Assembly: GCF_020217005.1 (NCBI RefSeq)
Contig: NZ_JAIWOI010000347.1
Span: 1-10,000 of the forward strand
From: Rheinheimera sp.
GTDB lineage: Bacteria; Pseudomonadota; Gammaproteobacteria; Enterobacterales; Alteromonadaceae
Reading direction: 5' to 3'
Length of the DNA: 10,000 nt
Each line of letters opens with the position of its first letter. The first letter of the stretch is position 1. The notes beneath the pieces were generated by a model. That model had not been told where the DNA came from. It ran no database searches and was given only the letters and a program-made list of their open reading frames with translations. This document shows, one piece after another, positions 1 to 7,210 of this stretch. Position numbers and translations under genes: made by a program.

Positions 1-494
1 TTATCTTCAAATATTTGCTGCGCCAGCTGCTGAAATTCAAGGCTGAGTTGTTGTTTGCTGTTTTGCAACAAGGCTTGTTGCTCGGCAAAATGCTGCTGCT
101 TTTCTTTTAAACTGATTTGCAACGCGCTGTGTTCGCGCTGCAGCTGCATATAATCCTGCTGCTGGCTCTGGTACTGCTGTTTTAACTCAGCCCAGAGTTC
201 TGACACCTGCTGATACTGGCTTTGGCTACGGGCAAGCTCTGCAGCGTATTTCTGCTGCTGGTAACTTAAGTCTTTAAAGTCGTCCTGTGCTTGCTGTAAC
301 TGCTGCTGAATCTGCAACAGTTGTTGCTGAGCCTGCCCGCACTGTTGTGCCAGTAACTGATGGCTGGTGTGCAGTGCTGAAAGATCGTGCTGCGCCTTTA
401 GTGCCTGGCGACGCCAATACCATAAACCCCACCCACAGCTGACTAAAACCAGAGTAAAAAAGCCAGCGAAGATAAATAAAAATTCTGGGGTCAT
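1..494 (-). CDS. rmuC: DNA recombination protein RmuC, N-terminal part (cut by window edge)
   Basis: The first 164 codons of an open frame that begins with ATG at 494 and leaves the window without a stop. The start is preceded by GAGAGG four bases upstream. Residues about 5-26 form one hydrophobic N-terminal membrane anchor, followed by WRRQ. Residues about 30-160 are a Gln-rich coiled coil. The last visible stretch (LSLEFQQLAQQIFED) resembles the E. coli RmuC segment LSEQFENLANRIFE, which lies just before the conserved nuclease-like RmuC domain. That domain, and so any catalytic residue, lies outside the window. In E. coli RmuC limits inversion at short inverted repeats and is suggested to process DNA structures; its biochemical activity is not settled. 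It lies 22 bp downstream of the lipoprotein gene on the same strand, so the two are probably co-transcribed. The identification rests on remembered similarity plus anchor and coiled-coil architecture. Confidence 0.82.
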   Translation of the reverse strand, partial: MTPEFLFIFAGFFTLVLVSCGWGLWYWRRQALKAQHDLSALHTSHQLLAQQCGQAQQQLLQIQQQLQQAQDDFKDLSYQQQKYAAELARSQSQYQQVSELWAELKQQYQSQQQDYMQLQREHSALQISLKEKQQHFAEQQALLQNSKQQLSLEFQQLAQQIFED

Positions 495-516
495 GGTCCT
501 CTCTGCATCAAATCTT

Positions 517-936
517 TTAGCGGCTTGGATTGCCTATGGCGCATTTGTTTTCGACACAAGCACTGACAGGCGCTAGCAGCATCTGACAAGTAGACATTAA
601 GCCAAGCTTCTCATTTTGCTGCTTTTTTAGCTTTTGGTAACGATCGTTGGTGTAGCTTAACATTTTTTCGTCTGTGTGCAGTGTAGAGTAGATCAAATAC
701 TGCTCTGGCCCACCGCAGGGTCTGGAACCCACTCCTACGACTTTGCATTGGCTGTCTTCAGTACAGTCTTTATTTTCTGTCAGACGCTCCAGTCGCAGTT
801 GCAACTGACGGGTATCTAATTGTAGCTGCGCCAACGGACCATCTAATTGAGTGGCCAACTTATCTTTTTGGGTTGGAACAGTTGCACAGCCGCTCAGAGA
901 TAAAAGCAACACTGCTACAGTTAACGATTTATTCAT
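517..936 (-). CDS. small Cys-rich lipoprotein of unknown function
   Basis: 139 codons from ATG at 936. A TTG at 948 would add four residues (MEIK), but that codon overlaps the GGAG ribosome binding site (946-943), so 936 is preferred. The N-terminus is a lipoprotein signal: MNKS, a hydrophobic stretch and the lipobox LSGC, predicting lipidation at Cys17 and an outer- or inner-membrane anchor facing the periplasm. The mature part begins with a helical, Leu/Gln-rich segment (about residues 25-55). It then has CTEDSQC, a GSRPCGGPEQY motif, a charged Lys/Gln helix, and STC, SAC and NKC near the end. That is six Cys besides the lipidated one, enough for three disulfides. I do not recognise a named family. 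It precedes rmuC by 22 bp and is probably in the same transcript. No function is proposed. Confidence 0.8.
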   Translation of the reverse strand: MNKSLTVAVLLLSLSGCATVPTQKDKLATQLDGPLAQLQLDTRQLQLRLERLTENKDCTEDSQCKVVGVGSRPCGGPEQYLIYSTLHTDEKMLSYTNDRYQKLKKQQNEKLGLMSTCQMLLAPVSACVENKCAIGNPSR

Positions 937-942
937 TTTTAT

Positions 943-946
943 CTCC
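943..946 (-). promoter_or_regulatory. ribosome binding site deciding the lipoprotein start
   Basis: GGAG read on the minus strand, six bases before ATG 936. It overlaps the alternative TTG start at 948, which argues against that longer reading. Confidence 0.7.
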
Positions 947-1002
947 AAAAAATTTTGCTTGGCTAAAGGGCTACGAAGCGCACGACGGCTTATGAGTAGC
1001 TT

Positions 1003-1031
1003 ATCTTAGAGATTGAAATCGAAGCGAACAA
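1003..1031 (-). promoter_or_regulatory. possible sigma-70 promoter for lipoprotein-rmuC
   Basis: On the minus strand TTGTTC (1031-1026) and TAAGAT (1008-1003) are separated by 17 bases, about 70 bases upstream of the lipoprotein start. The -10 box matches the consensus at four of six positions and the -35 box at three of six, so this is only a plausible candidate. Confidence 0.3.
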
Positions 1032-1089
1032 TAGAATTAGCGAGGAAATTTGTAAGCAATTTATTAACTTGAGTAAAGATGGAACTGGA

Positions 1090-1126
1090 GTCAGGACACA
1101 TTGTCTGTTGCAATTATTGTCCTGAC
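1090..1126. repeat. long-loop inverted repeat downstream of etfA
   Basis: GTCAGGACA (1090-1098) and TGTCCTGAC (1118-1126) form a perfect 9-bp stem around a 19-base loop, 11 bp beyond the etfA stop. There is no T-run after the stem on either strand, so it is not a canonical intrinsic terminator. The outer GTCAGG...CCTGAC arms with flanking G/C bases resemble palindromes associated with REP/RAYT-type transposases as I remember them. That assignment is an inference. It could still stabilise or end the etfBA transcript. Confidence 0.5.
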
Positions 1127-1136
1127 CCTTGGGGTA

Positions 1137-2063
1137 TTAAATTTTGGCTTCCAGTTCTGGCAGGATAGCGAACAAATCGCCAACCAAACCATAATCAGCC
1201 ACCTGGAAAATTGGCGCTTCAGGATCTTTATTGATGGCCACTATCACTTTAGAGTCTTTCATACCGGCTAAGTGCTGGATGGCACCAGAGATGCCGACGG
1301 CAATATAGAGATCCGGAGCTACAATTTTACCTGTTTGGCCAACTTGCATATCGTTTGGCACAAAACCCGCGTCTACTGCAGCGCGTGAAGCACCAATAGC
1401 AGCGTTCAGCTTGTCGGCTATACCGTTTAATAGCGCAAAGTTTTCGCCATTTTGCATACCACGGCCGCCAGATATGATCACGCGGGCTGCAGTCAATTCC
1501 GGACGTTCAGATTTTGTCAGCTCTTCGCTGACAAAAGCAGATATACCGGCATCCCTGCTGTAACTAAGGCTTTCTATAGGGGCGTTATTGCCTGTCTCAA
1601 CTGCATCAAAAGCAGCTGATCGAACAGTAAGTACCTTGATTACATCGCTTGTTCTCACTGTCGCAATTGCATTACCTGCGTATACAGGACGTACAAAAGT
1701 ATCTGCGCCTTCAACAGCTATCACATCTGAAATCTGGGCAACATCCAACAACGCAGCAACCCGTGGCAAAAAGTTTTTGCCGTTTGTGGTGGCGCTGGCT
1801 ACTACATGCTGGTAGTCCCTGGCTAAATCCGTCACCAACAGGCTGATATTTTCCGCTAACTGATGTTGATAAACTGCTGCATCGGCGTGCAATACTTTAG
1901 TCACTCCCTGCAAAGTCGCAGCTTCTGCAGCAACAGTTGCAGAATTAAAACCTGCGACCAACAGATGAATATCACCACCAATCTTACTTGCGGCTTTAAC
2001 TGCCTTATGAGTGTCAGGCTTCAGGTTCTGATTATTGTGTTCGGCTATTACTAAAATGCTCAT
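1137..2063 (-). CDS. etfA: electron transfer flavoprotein alpha subunit
   Basis: 308 residues, normal for bacterial EtfA/FixB. Together with EtfB it forms the soluble cytoplasmic heterodimer that takes electrons from acyl-CoA and other flavin dehydrogenases and passes them to ETF:ubiquinone oxidoreductase. The N-terminal alpha/beta domain starts [11 protein letters not shown]. The C-terminal FAD-binding domain carries the hallmark motifs [14 protein letters not shown] (224-231), QVGQTGK (240-246), [11 protein letters not shown] (258-268) and NKDPEAPIF (278-286), then [10 protein letters not shown]. All expected FAD contacts appear present. The ATG at 2063 shares one base with the etfB stop (TGATG), and AAGGTG lies about six bases upstream, inside etfB. 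This indicates translational coupling and an etfB-etfA operon. Confidence 0.97.
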   Translation of the reverse strand: MSILVIAEHNNQNLKPDTHKAVKAASKIGGDIHLLVAGFNSATVAAEAATLQGVTKVLHADAAVYQHQLAENISLLVTDLARDYQHVVASATTNGKNFLPRVAALLDVAQISDVIAVEGADTFVRPVYAGNAIATVRTSDVIKVLTVRSAAFDAVETGNNAPIESLSYSRDAGISAFVSEELTKSERPELTAARVIISGGRGMQNGENFALLNGIADKLNAAIGASRAAVDAGFVPNDMQVGQTGKIVAPDLYIAVGISGAIQHLAGMKDSKVIVAINKDPEAPIFQVADYGLVGDLFAILPELEAKI

Positions 2064-2812
2064 CAGATCACCTTCGCTTCTTGTTTTAATTTGGCTACTA
2101 ACTCGTCTACTGAGCTTACTATTACACCTGCCTGACGCGAGGCCGGTGCTGTGACTTTTAGTGTTGTTACATTAGAACTCAGGTTCACACCGTAGCTGTC
2201 TGCAGTTTTTACGTCTAAAGGCTTTTTCTTTGCCTTCATGATGTTTGGTAATGAAGCATAACGCGGTTCATTTAAACGTAGATCAGTTGATACCACAGCA
2301 GGTAAAGTCAGTTCTACTTGTTGTAAGCCACCGTCTATTTCGCGGGTAACTTTTACTTTGCCATCAGCGATTAACACTTTTGAAGCAAAAGTGCCCTGAC
2401 CCATGCCAGTTAATGCAGCCAGCATTTGACCTGTCTGGTTATTATCTGAGTCTATGGCTTGTTTACCCAAAATCACCAGCTGTGGTTGCTCTTCAGCTAC
2501 GACCTTGCTTAATAACTTCGCTACTTGCAGCGAATCTAAACTTAACTCGGTGTCAATCTGTAAAGCACGATCAGCACCCAAAGCCATAGCGGTACGTAAT
2601 TGTTCCTGCACTGCAGCGGGACCAATAGAGACAACAACAACCTCAGTCGCAACGCCCGCCTCTTTTAACCGAACAGCTTCTTCTACTGCAATTTCACAAA
2701 ACGGGTTTAAAGCCATTTTTACATTAGCTAAATCTACACCGCTCTGATCGGCCTTTACCCGCACTTTGACGTTGTAATCTATGACCCGTTTTATCGGTAC
2801 TAAAATCTTCAT
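2063..2812 (-). CDS. etfB: electron transfer flavoprotein beta subunit
   Basis: 249 residues, the usual EtfB/FixA length. It begins [19 protein letters not shown] and contains [43 protein letters not shown] and the EtfB signature [20 protein letters not shown]. The last includes the recognition-loop region by which ETF docks on dehydrogenase partners. In known ETFs this subunit binds AMP and completes the FAD site of EtfA. ATG 2812 is preceded by a G-rich run (GGGG, five bases away). It is the first gene of the etfBA operon, transcribed away from the ETF-QO gene. The shared 212-bp control region has LiuR-like palindromes, which fits a role in branched-chain amino acid or fatty acid catabolism. 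Confidence 0.97.
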   Translation of the reverse strand: MKILVPIKRVIDYNVKVRVKADQSGVDLANVKMALNPFCEIAVEEAVRLKEAGVATEVVVVSIGPAAVQEQLRTAMALGADRALQIDTELSLDSLQVAKLLSKVVAEEQPQLVILGKQAIDSDNNQTGQMLAALTGMGQGTFASKVLIADGKVKVTREIDGGLQQVELTLPAVVSTDLRLNEPRYASLPNIMKAKKKPLDVKTADSYGVNLSSNVTTLKVTAPASRQAGVIVSSVDELVAKLKQEAKVI

Positions 2813-2847
2813 AAAAACCCCATTCGGCCGTTATACTTAGCCCTAAG

Positions 2848-2863
2848 TTGACGTTCAGGTAAA
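2848..2863. promoter_or_regulatory. degenerate LiuR-like half/partial operator
   Basis: TTGACGTTCAGGTAAA resembles the recalled LiuR (MerR-family) consensus of the TTKACGTTNACGTMAA type, with one clear mismatch in the right arm. It begins exactly 50 bp from the start of the perfect palindrome at 2898, close to five helical turns. It lies 36 bp upstream of the etfB start. The consensus is from memory and regulator identity is an inference. Confidence 0.4.
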
Positions 2864-2884
2864 GCTGATTCTTTCCAGGTCATC

Positions 2885-2913
2885 AATCTACTTACTGTTG
2901 ACGTTAACGTCAA
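2885..2913 (-). promoter_or_regulatory. candidate etfBA promoter overlapping the palindrome
   Basis: On the minus strand TTGACG (2913-2908) and TAGATT (2890-2885) are 17 bases apart. The -35 box is one arm of the perfect palindrome, so a protein bound there would directly affect polymerase. The plus-strand equivalent for the ETF-QO gene is TTGACG (2898-2903), 17 bases, then TACCCT (2921-2926), with a weaker -10 box. Confidence 0.4.
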
Positions 2914-2914
2914 C
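2897..2914. promoter_or_regulatory. perfect 18-bp palindrome, probable LiuR-type operator
   Basis: GTTGACGTTAACGTCAAC is an exact palindrome in the divergent etfBA / ETF-QO control region. Its core TTGACGTTAACGTCAA matches what I recall of LiuR operators, which control branched-chain amino acid and associated electron-transfer genes in gammaproteobacteria. The two outward TTGACG hexamers can each serve as a -35 box for the opposing operons, so one protein could control both. The palindrome is seen directly; the regulator is inferred. Confidence 0.65.
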
Positions 2915-3015
2915 CTGAAATACCCTAGCAAACAGCGGAAGAATGAAAATTTATGTCAAGATAAACATCCATTAGCAGAACAAGGCTAACGCCAGACAAA
3001 AAAGATGGATAAGTT

Positions 3016-3019
3016 GAGG
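3016..3019 (+). promoter_or_regulatory. ribosome binding site supporting the GTG start of ETF-QO
   Basis: GAGG five bases before GTG 3025. The internal ATG at 3043 has only a weaker GTGAG before it. The longer N-terminus (MVERESMEFDVV) also matches the ETF-QO N-terminus I recall from Pseudomonas. Confidence 0.6.
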
Positions 3020-3024
3020 TTGTT

Positions 3025-4671
3025 GTGGTTGAACGTGAGTCGATGGAATTTGATGTAGTGATAGTTGGTGCTGGTCCGGCAGGTCTGTCGACTGCCATCC
3101 GCTTAGCTCAGCAAGCCAAAACAGCAGGCACGGATCTTAGTGTCTGCGTGGTAGAGAAAGGCTCTGAGGTGGGCGCCCATATTTTGTCGGGCGCGGTGTT
3201 CGAGCCACGCGCCTTAAACGAATTATTTCCGGATTGGCAAAAAATGAACGCCCCCGTAACCGCAGCTGTTACGCATGACCATATTTATTTACTGAAAGAC
3301 GAAAACTCCGCGCAAAAATTGCCAAACTTCCTGGTGCCTAAGACTATGCACAACGAAGGCAATTACATAGTGTCCATGGGAAATCTATGCCGTTGGTTGG
3401 CTGCACAGGCAGAACAACTGGGTGTTGAAATTTTCCCGGGTTTTACCGCCGCAGAATTACTGATAGAAGATGATGTGGTGAAAGGCGTAATTACAGGTGA
3501 AATGGGTGTAGCCCATGACGGTAGCCACAAAGATAGTTACGTCCCTGCCATGGAACTCAAAGGGAAATACACAGTGTTTGCCGAAGGCTGTCGTGGCCAT
3601 TTGGGCAAAGCATTGATCGCTCGTTTTCAGTTGGACCAAGGACGCTCACCTCAGCACTATGCGCTGGGTTTCAAAGAAATTTGGGACATTCCGGCAGAGC
3701 AACATCAACAAGGTTTAGTGGTTCACAGTGCAGGTTGGCCTTTGCAGCAAGACACCAGTGGTGGCGGGTATTTGTATCATGCTGAAGGCCAACAGATTGT
3801 GGTAGGCCTGATTGTTGATTTGAACTACAGCAATCCGCACTTGAGTCCTTTTGAAGAGTTTCAGCGCTACAAGCAGCATCCAGTGATTAAACAGTACCTG
3901 CAAGGTGGCAAAAGAGTATCTTATGGTGCCCGCGCTATAGCAAAAGGTGGCTTAAACAGCCTGCCTAAAATGACTTTCCCCGGAGGTGTAATGGTAGGCT
4001 GTGATGCCGGCACGCTGAATTTTGCCAAAATTAAAGGCAACCACACTGCGATGAAATCTGGCATGTTAGCTGCTGAAACCATCTTTGCAGCCTTATTACA
4101 AGATAAGGCCGGCACTGACCTGACTGAATATGCGGATCATTTTGAGCAAAGCTGGTTGTTTGACGAGTTGTTCAGAAGTCGTAATTTTGGCCCGGCAATG
4201 CACAAGTTTGGCTCATTCTGGGGCGGCGCCTTTAATACCCTGGACCAGAACATCTTCGCTGGTAAACTGCCCTTCACGTTAAAAGATGACACTGTTGACC
4301 ATCTGATGTTGAAACCGGCGGCTGAAGCCAAAAAAATTCAGTACAGCAAACCAGACAATCAACTTAGTTTTGACCGTTTGTCTTCAGTTTACTTATCTAA
4401 TACCAACCATGAAGAAGATCAGCCCTGCCATTTAAAACTGGCCGATGCCTCTATTCCTATTGCAGTGAACTTAGCCTTGTACGATGAGCCCGCGCAGCGT
4501 TACTGCCCTGCTGGCGTGTATGAAATAGTACAAGAAAATGACCAGCCAAGACTGCAAATCAACGCTCAGAACTGTATTCACTGCAAGACCTGCGATATTA
4601 AAGACCCACGCCAGAATATCACCTGGGTCACGCCGGAAGGTGCAGGTGGTCCAAATTATCCAAATATGTAA
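3025..4671 (+). CDS. electron transfer flavoprotein-ubiquinone oxidoreductase
   Basis: 548 residues, full length for bacterial ETF-QO (FixC/EtfD family). It is a peripheral inner-membrane flavo-iron-sulfur enzyme that takes electrons from reduced ETF and reduces ubiquinone. An N-terminal FAD-binding motif GAGPAG lies at residues 15-20, followed by VVEKGSEVGAHILSGAVFEPRAL, the family-typical NEGNYIVSMGNLCRWL, and FAEGCRGHLGK. The C-terminus holds the [4Fe-4S] ligands Cys494 (YCPAGVYE), Cys517, Cys520 and Cys523 (CIHCKTCDIKDP) and the conserved ending WVTPEGAGGPNYPNM. All four cluster cysteines are present. The start is taken as GTG 3025. It is divergent from etfBA, its redox partner. In other bacteria the gene is called etfD, etfQO or fixC. 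Confidence 0.97.
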   Translation: MVERESMEFDVVIVGAGPAGLSTAIRLAQQAKTAGTDLSVCVVEKGSEVGAHILSGAVFEPRALNELFPDWQKMNAPVTAAVTHDHIYLLKDENSAQKLPNFLVPKTMHNEGNYIVSMGNLCRWLAAQAEQLGVEIFPGFTAAELLIEDDVVKGVITGEMGVAHDGSHKDSYVPAMELKGKYTVFAEGCRGHLGKALIARFQLDQGRSPQHYALGFKEIWDIPAEQHQQGLVVHSAGWPLQQDTSGGGYLYHAEGQQIVVGLIVDLNYSNPHLSPFEEFQRYKQHPVIKQYLQGGKRVSYGARAIAKGGLNSLPKMTFPGGVMVGCDAGTLNFAKIKGNHTAMKSGMLAAETIFAALLQDKAGTDLTEYADHFEQSWLFDELFRSRNFGPAMHKFGSFWGGAFNTLDQNIFAGKLPFTLKDDTVDHLMLKPAAEAKKIQYSKPDNQLSFDRLSSVYLSNTNHEEDQPCHLKLADASIPIAVNLALYDEPAQRYCPAGVYEIVQENDQPRLQINAQNCIHCKTCDIKDPRQNITWVTPEGAGGPNYPNM

Positions 4672-4683
4672 GATCAGGGGGAG

Positions 4684-4729
4684 ATGGGATCAGAAGCAAA
4701 AAACTAAAATCGACAGCTTCTGATCCCAT
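4684..4729 (+). terminator. 14-bp inverted repeat after ETF-QO, probable terminator or REP-like palindrome
   Basis: ATGGGATCAGAAGC (4684-4697) and GCTTCTGATCCCAT (4716-4729) form a perfect 14-bp stem with an 18-base A-rich loop, 12 bp beyond the ETF-QO stop. A T-rich stretch TTGTTTTG follows on the plus strand, compatible with transcription termination. The long loop is unusual for an intrinsic terminator. The outer G(A)TCAG...CTGA(T)C arms recall the repeat at 1090-1126, so a REP-type mobile palindrome used as a terminator is an alternative. Confidence 0.5.
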
Positions 4730-4836
4730 TTGTTTTGATATAACAGTGGCGTTTTTTAGTTTTATTTTTCTGATTATCAAAAAGTTCAATTCTCTTCGAT
4801 GATTTTGCTGTACTGTTCTCATTGCCAATTGTAATA

Positions 4837-4854
4837 ATAGACAGCTAAGTCTAT
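4837..4854. promoter_or_regulatory. short dyad upstream of the tubulin-like gene
   Basis: ATAGAC and GTCTAT (6 bp each, 6-base spacer), about 60 bp before the start codon. It could be an operator or a leader hairpin. I see no convincing sigma-70 promoter nearby, so this is weak. Confidence 0.2.
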
Positions 4855-4900
4855 GTTTATGACTCAGATCGAGAGTAGCTCAGAACAATAAAAACAGCTT

Positions 4901-4906
4901 GGAAGG
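4901..4906 (+). promoter_or_regulatory. strong ribosome binding site of the tubulin-like gene
   Basis: GGAAGG six bases before ATG 4913, the best Shine-Dalgarno match in the window, which fixes the start. Confidence 0.75.
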
Positions 4907-4912
4907 TTATCC

Positions 4913-7123
4913 ATGAGTACAAAAGTGATAAAAAGCGGCGCCGGTAAAGACGACGTTAATTTAACAGTGCGTCCATTCTCCGCGACTGAAACTGAAGCTG
5001 ACCTGAATTTTGGCTCTGGCCGCTACATGTATTTCACTGAACGCGACCTGAGCCGGATCCTGTCCAATCTGGATGCTTTGCGAAATAGTGTTTTCCCTAT
5101 CGCGCCCTCAGATGTTGAAGACGTCAGCAGACGCCAGCAGCAGTTTCCTTCTGTGTGTTTAATTGGTTTAGGACGCTGTGGTTCCAATATTGCGCTGGAC
5201 GTGGCGTCTCTTGTCTATAACGCCCGCAGTTTCTATATGAATGAATTTAATATCGAAGAGCGCCAGCAGAAAGAAACTGAATATCGTCCTGTTCGCTGGA
5301 TCAAAAAAGGGTTGAATCTGGACAAATCACATCAGGTAAAACCAGTATTTTTGATTGAGCCTTTGGTGATGCTGGGCGACTTGGATAAAGATATTGAAGG
5401 TCGCATCCGCTTCTCGCACACTGGCGAAAAATCCAACTTTTTGCAAGATTACAACAAGATGAAAATTATGGACCTATCAGAAGTCCATGCTGGCGGTGCG
5501 GGTAACGCGCCAATTCTGGGTCAGTATCTGGCCAAAATCATCTTGAATAAAGACACACAAAAGTTCTCTAATCCTGACTGGAAGTTTATCCACTCTTATC
5601 TGATTGATTCCTGTGGTATCAAAGCCAACCAATCCCGTTTGTACTTTTATATTTTCAGTGCTGGTGGTGGTACAGGTTCTGGTATGGCATCTGAATTTGG
5701 TTTAGCTCAGCAATATGCTTACATGGCGAAAACCTTTGATACCAGACCTGAACTGGAAAACGAAGCGAACGCGGGTCACTCCTTTGTGTTTGAACCTATT
5801 TTCACCAGCGGTATTTGTATTCTGCCCAATATTACCGATCATGGCGTGGAGATGTCAGAAGCCCTGCACATCAACTCAGGTCGCTTATTGTGTAAATATC
5901 TGGCTGAAGAGTGGGATTTTTCATACAACCTGGAAAACGAAGACAGTCCAGAATCCAGTGTGATGCATCGCATTCGCCCATGGAATGCCATGATGCTGAT
6001 TTCTAATGACATCATGCGTTACGCTGAAGAAACAGACGATGGTGAAATCCAGCATATCGATGTAAATGCGATGGAAAAATATGCTAACCAGTATATTTCT
6101 CAGCAGATTTTCAACATTTTAACAGCACAGGCTGTCACCACAGACTACGACGAAAATTACTTCCGCCGTGCCGGTATCGACATTGGTGAGACCATTAGGT
6201 TAGACGCCAACGACTTGTTTATGAGTCTGGCAGGCCCTGTGGCTGTGGCTTATGCAGAATCGGTGATCCCTAGTACACCTGCTGCTGTTGATAAGTTGAA
6301 GCTTTTTGATAAGAACAGCAACAGTGGTTTAAACATAGACGATCTGTTTTTCCGCTCTATCGACCTGCCCCACTTCAATAAAGTCACGCAAGCCATTGAG
6401 GGCATCAGTTTATTACCTATAGAGTCCGGTCGTTACCGTGAAGCTTTAGCTTCTTATGTAAAAAGTGGCTACGATCCAAAAGACTTAAAAGACCTGCACT
6501 TCTTTAAAAACTGCTCGTCTGTGGTTTCGATCATTTCGTTACCAAAAGACTACAAACTGTCTTACATGGATTTAAATCGCCTGAAAAGCCATTTAAACAC
6601 CTTGTTCCCAAATACTACATTAAAACGTTATGCTCTGGTTATTGGCGCTTCAGCCAACATTTCACTGACCACTTTGATTGTAAAGAGTCCGTGTTTAAGT
6701 GATGATTTCCTGACGTTAATTGTGTCCTTTATCAAACGCTGTTTTGCCAAGGATGACTATCGTTTTAATGATGCACTGGACAAAGCCATGCTGGACTTTA
6801 TCCGCGATGAACAATTTGACGAACAACGCCTCGACGATATGCTGCATGAGTTTGAGAACCCGGCAAAAATTCTGGACACCAACTGGTATGCCATCAAACC
6901 TATGTATGAGAAGAAATACCGTGAACTGATCCGTAATAAGGACAAATTTGTCTCTATTAACGATATACGGTTATCCCGCGACAGTGTGAAAAAATCTATT
7001 CATTATTTACGCGAAATTTATCGTCATAAGATCAGTAAAACCAAGGTTATTTCACTGAATAATCTGTCAGACAAGCAGTCTGAAAAAGCGACCAAAGCGG
7101 ATCCCGCCGCGGACAAAGCCTAA
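4913..7123 (+). CDS. tubulin/FtsZ-superfamily protein of unknown function (Tubulin_2-like)
   Basis: 736 residues, no signal peptide and no membrane segment, so cytoplasmic. It has two nucleotide-loop hallmarks of the tubulin/FtsZ superfamily: GLGRCGSN at 85-92, matching the T1 loop (GxGxxGSN), and the tubulin signature GGGTGSG at 251-257 (T4 loop, in FSAGGGTGSGMASEFG). AGGAGN (around residue 195) and NAMMLISND may be further loop elements. GLNIDDLF, with Asn474 and Asp476, is a tentative T7-like loop; in polymerising members T7 completes the GTPase site of the neighbouring subunit. The T1-T4 spacing is about 160 residues against about 85 in FtsZ, so there is a large insertion and this is not FtsZ. 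The C-terminal third is helical and charged, ending in a Lys/Ala-rich tail (about 700-736) that looks disordered. Best fit is the Pfam 'tubulin-like' group (Tubulin_2), whose bacterial roles are largely unknown. It stands alone between an upstream repeat and its own terminator. GTP binding is likely; filament formation is speculative. Confidence 0.8.
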   Translation: MSTKVIKSGAGKDDVNLTVRPFSATETEADLNFGSGRYMYFTERDLSRILSNLDALRNSVFPIAPSDVEDVSRRQQQFPSVCLIGLGRCGSNIALDVASLVYNARSFYMNEFNIEERQQKETEYRPVRWIKKGLNLDKSHQVKPVFLIEPLVMLGDLDKDIEGRIRFSHTGEKSNFLQDYNKMKIMDLSEVHAGGAGNAPILGQYLAKIILNKDTQKFSNPDWKFIHSYLIDSCGIKANQSRLYFYIFSAGGGTGSGMASEFGLAQQYAYMAKTFDTRPELENEANAGHSFVFEPIFTSGICILPNITDHGVEMSEALHINSGRLLCKYLAEEWDFSYNLENEDSPESSVMHRIRPWNAMMLISNDIMRYAEETDDGEIQHIDVNAMEKYANQYISQQIFNILTAQAVTTDYDENYFRRAGIDIGETIRLDANDLFMSLAGPVAVAYAESVIPSTPAAVDKLKLFDKNSNSGLNIDDLFFRSIDLPHFNKVTQAIEGISLLPIESGRYREALASYVKSGYDPKDLKDLHFFKNCSSVVSIISLPKDYKLSYMDLNRLKSHLNTLFPNTTLKRYALVIGASANISLTTLIVKSPCLSDDFLTLIVSFIKRCFAKDDYRFNDALDKAMLDFIRDEQFDEQRLDDMLHEFENPAKILDTNWYAIKPMYEKKYRELIRNKDKFVSINDIRLSRDSVKKSIHYLREIYRHKISKTKVISLNNLSDKQSEKATKADPAADKA

Positions 7124-7131
7124 AACTGAAG

Positions 7132-7157
7132 GCCTCCGCAGTGCGGGGGCTTTTTTT
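7132..7157 (+). terminator. intrinsic terminator of the tubulin-like gene
   Basis: GCCTCCGC (7132-7139), loop AGT, GCGGGGGC (7143-7150), with one G-U pair, followed by seven Ts. It starts nine bases after the stop codon. A canonical rho-independent terminator separating this gene from the phosphatase gene. Confidence 0.92.
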
Positions 7158-7200
7158 ATGTAGAAACAACCCTGTCCTTTTAGCCTGCAAATTTTCCTAT

Positions 7201-7204
7201 GGAG
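7201..7204 (+). promoter_or_regulatory. ribosome binding site deciding the phosphatase start
   Basis: GGAG six bases before ATG 7211. The upstream in-frame ATG at 7199 overlaps it and would place MESL before the signal peptide, so 7211 is preferred. Confidence 0.7.
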
Positions 7205-7210
7205 TCTCTG

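Noticed and set aside
1..400. Dense CTG/CAG-like repeats suggesting a triplet repeat tract
   Set aside because: They are the Gln-rich coiled-coil codons of RmuC read on the opposite strand, irregular in spacing and mixed CAG/CAA.
937..948. A longer lipoprotein start at TTG 948
   Set aside because: The TTG overlaps the GGAG that serves ATG 936, and the shorter form gives a normal lipoprotein signal.
4628..4828. A 66-codon minus-strand open frame across the end of ETF-QO and the following gap
   Set aside because: It is antisense to the conserved ETF-QO C-terminus and runs through the palindrome; no ribosome binding site or recognisable protein.
4913..7123. Assignment of the tubulin-like gene as FtsZ or a plasmid TubZ
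   Set aside because: It is far longer, the spacing between nucleotide loops is about twice that of FtsZ, and no tubR-like regulator or centromere repeats are adjacent.
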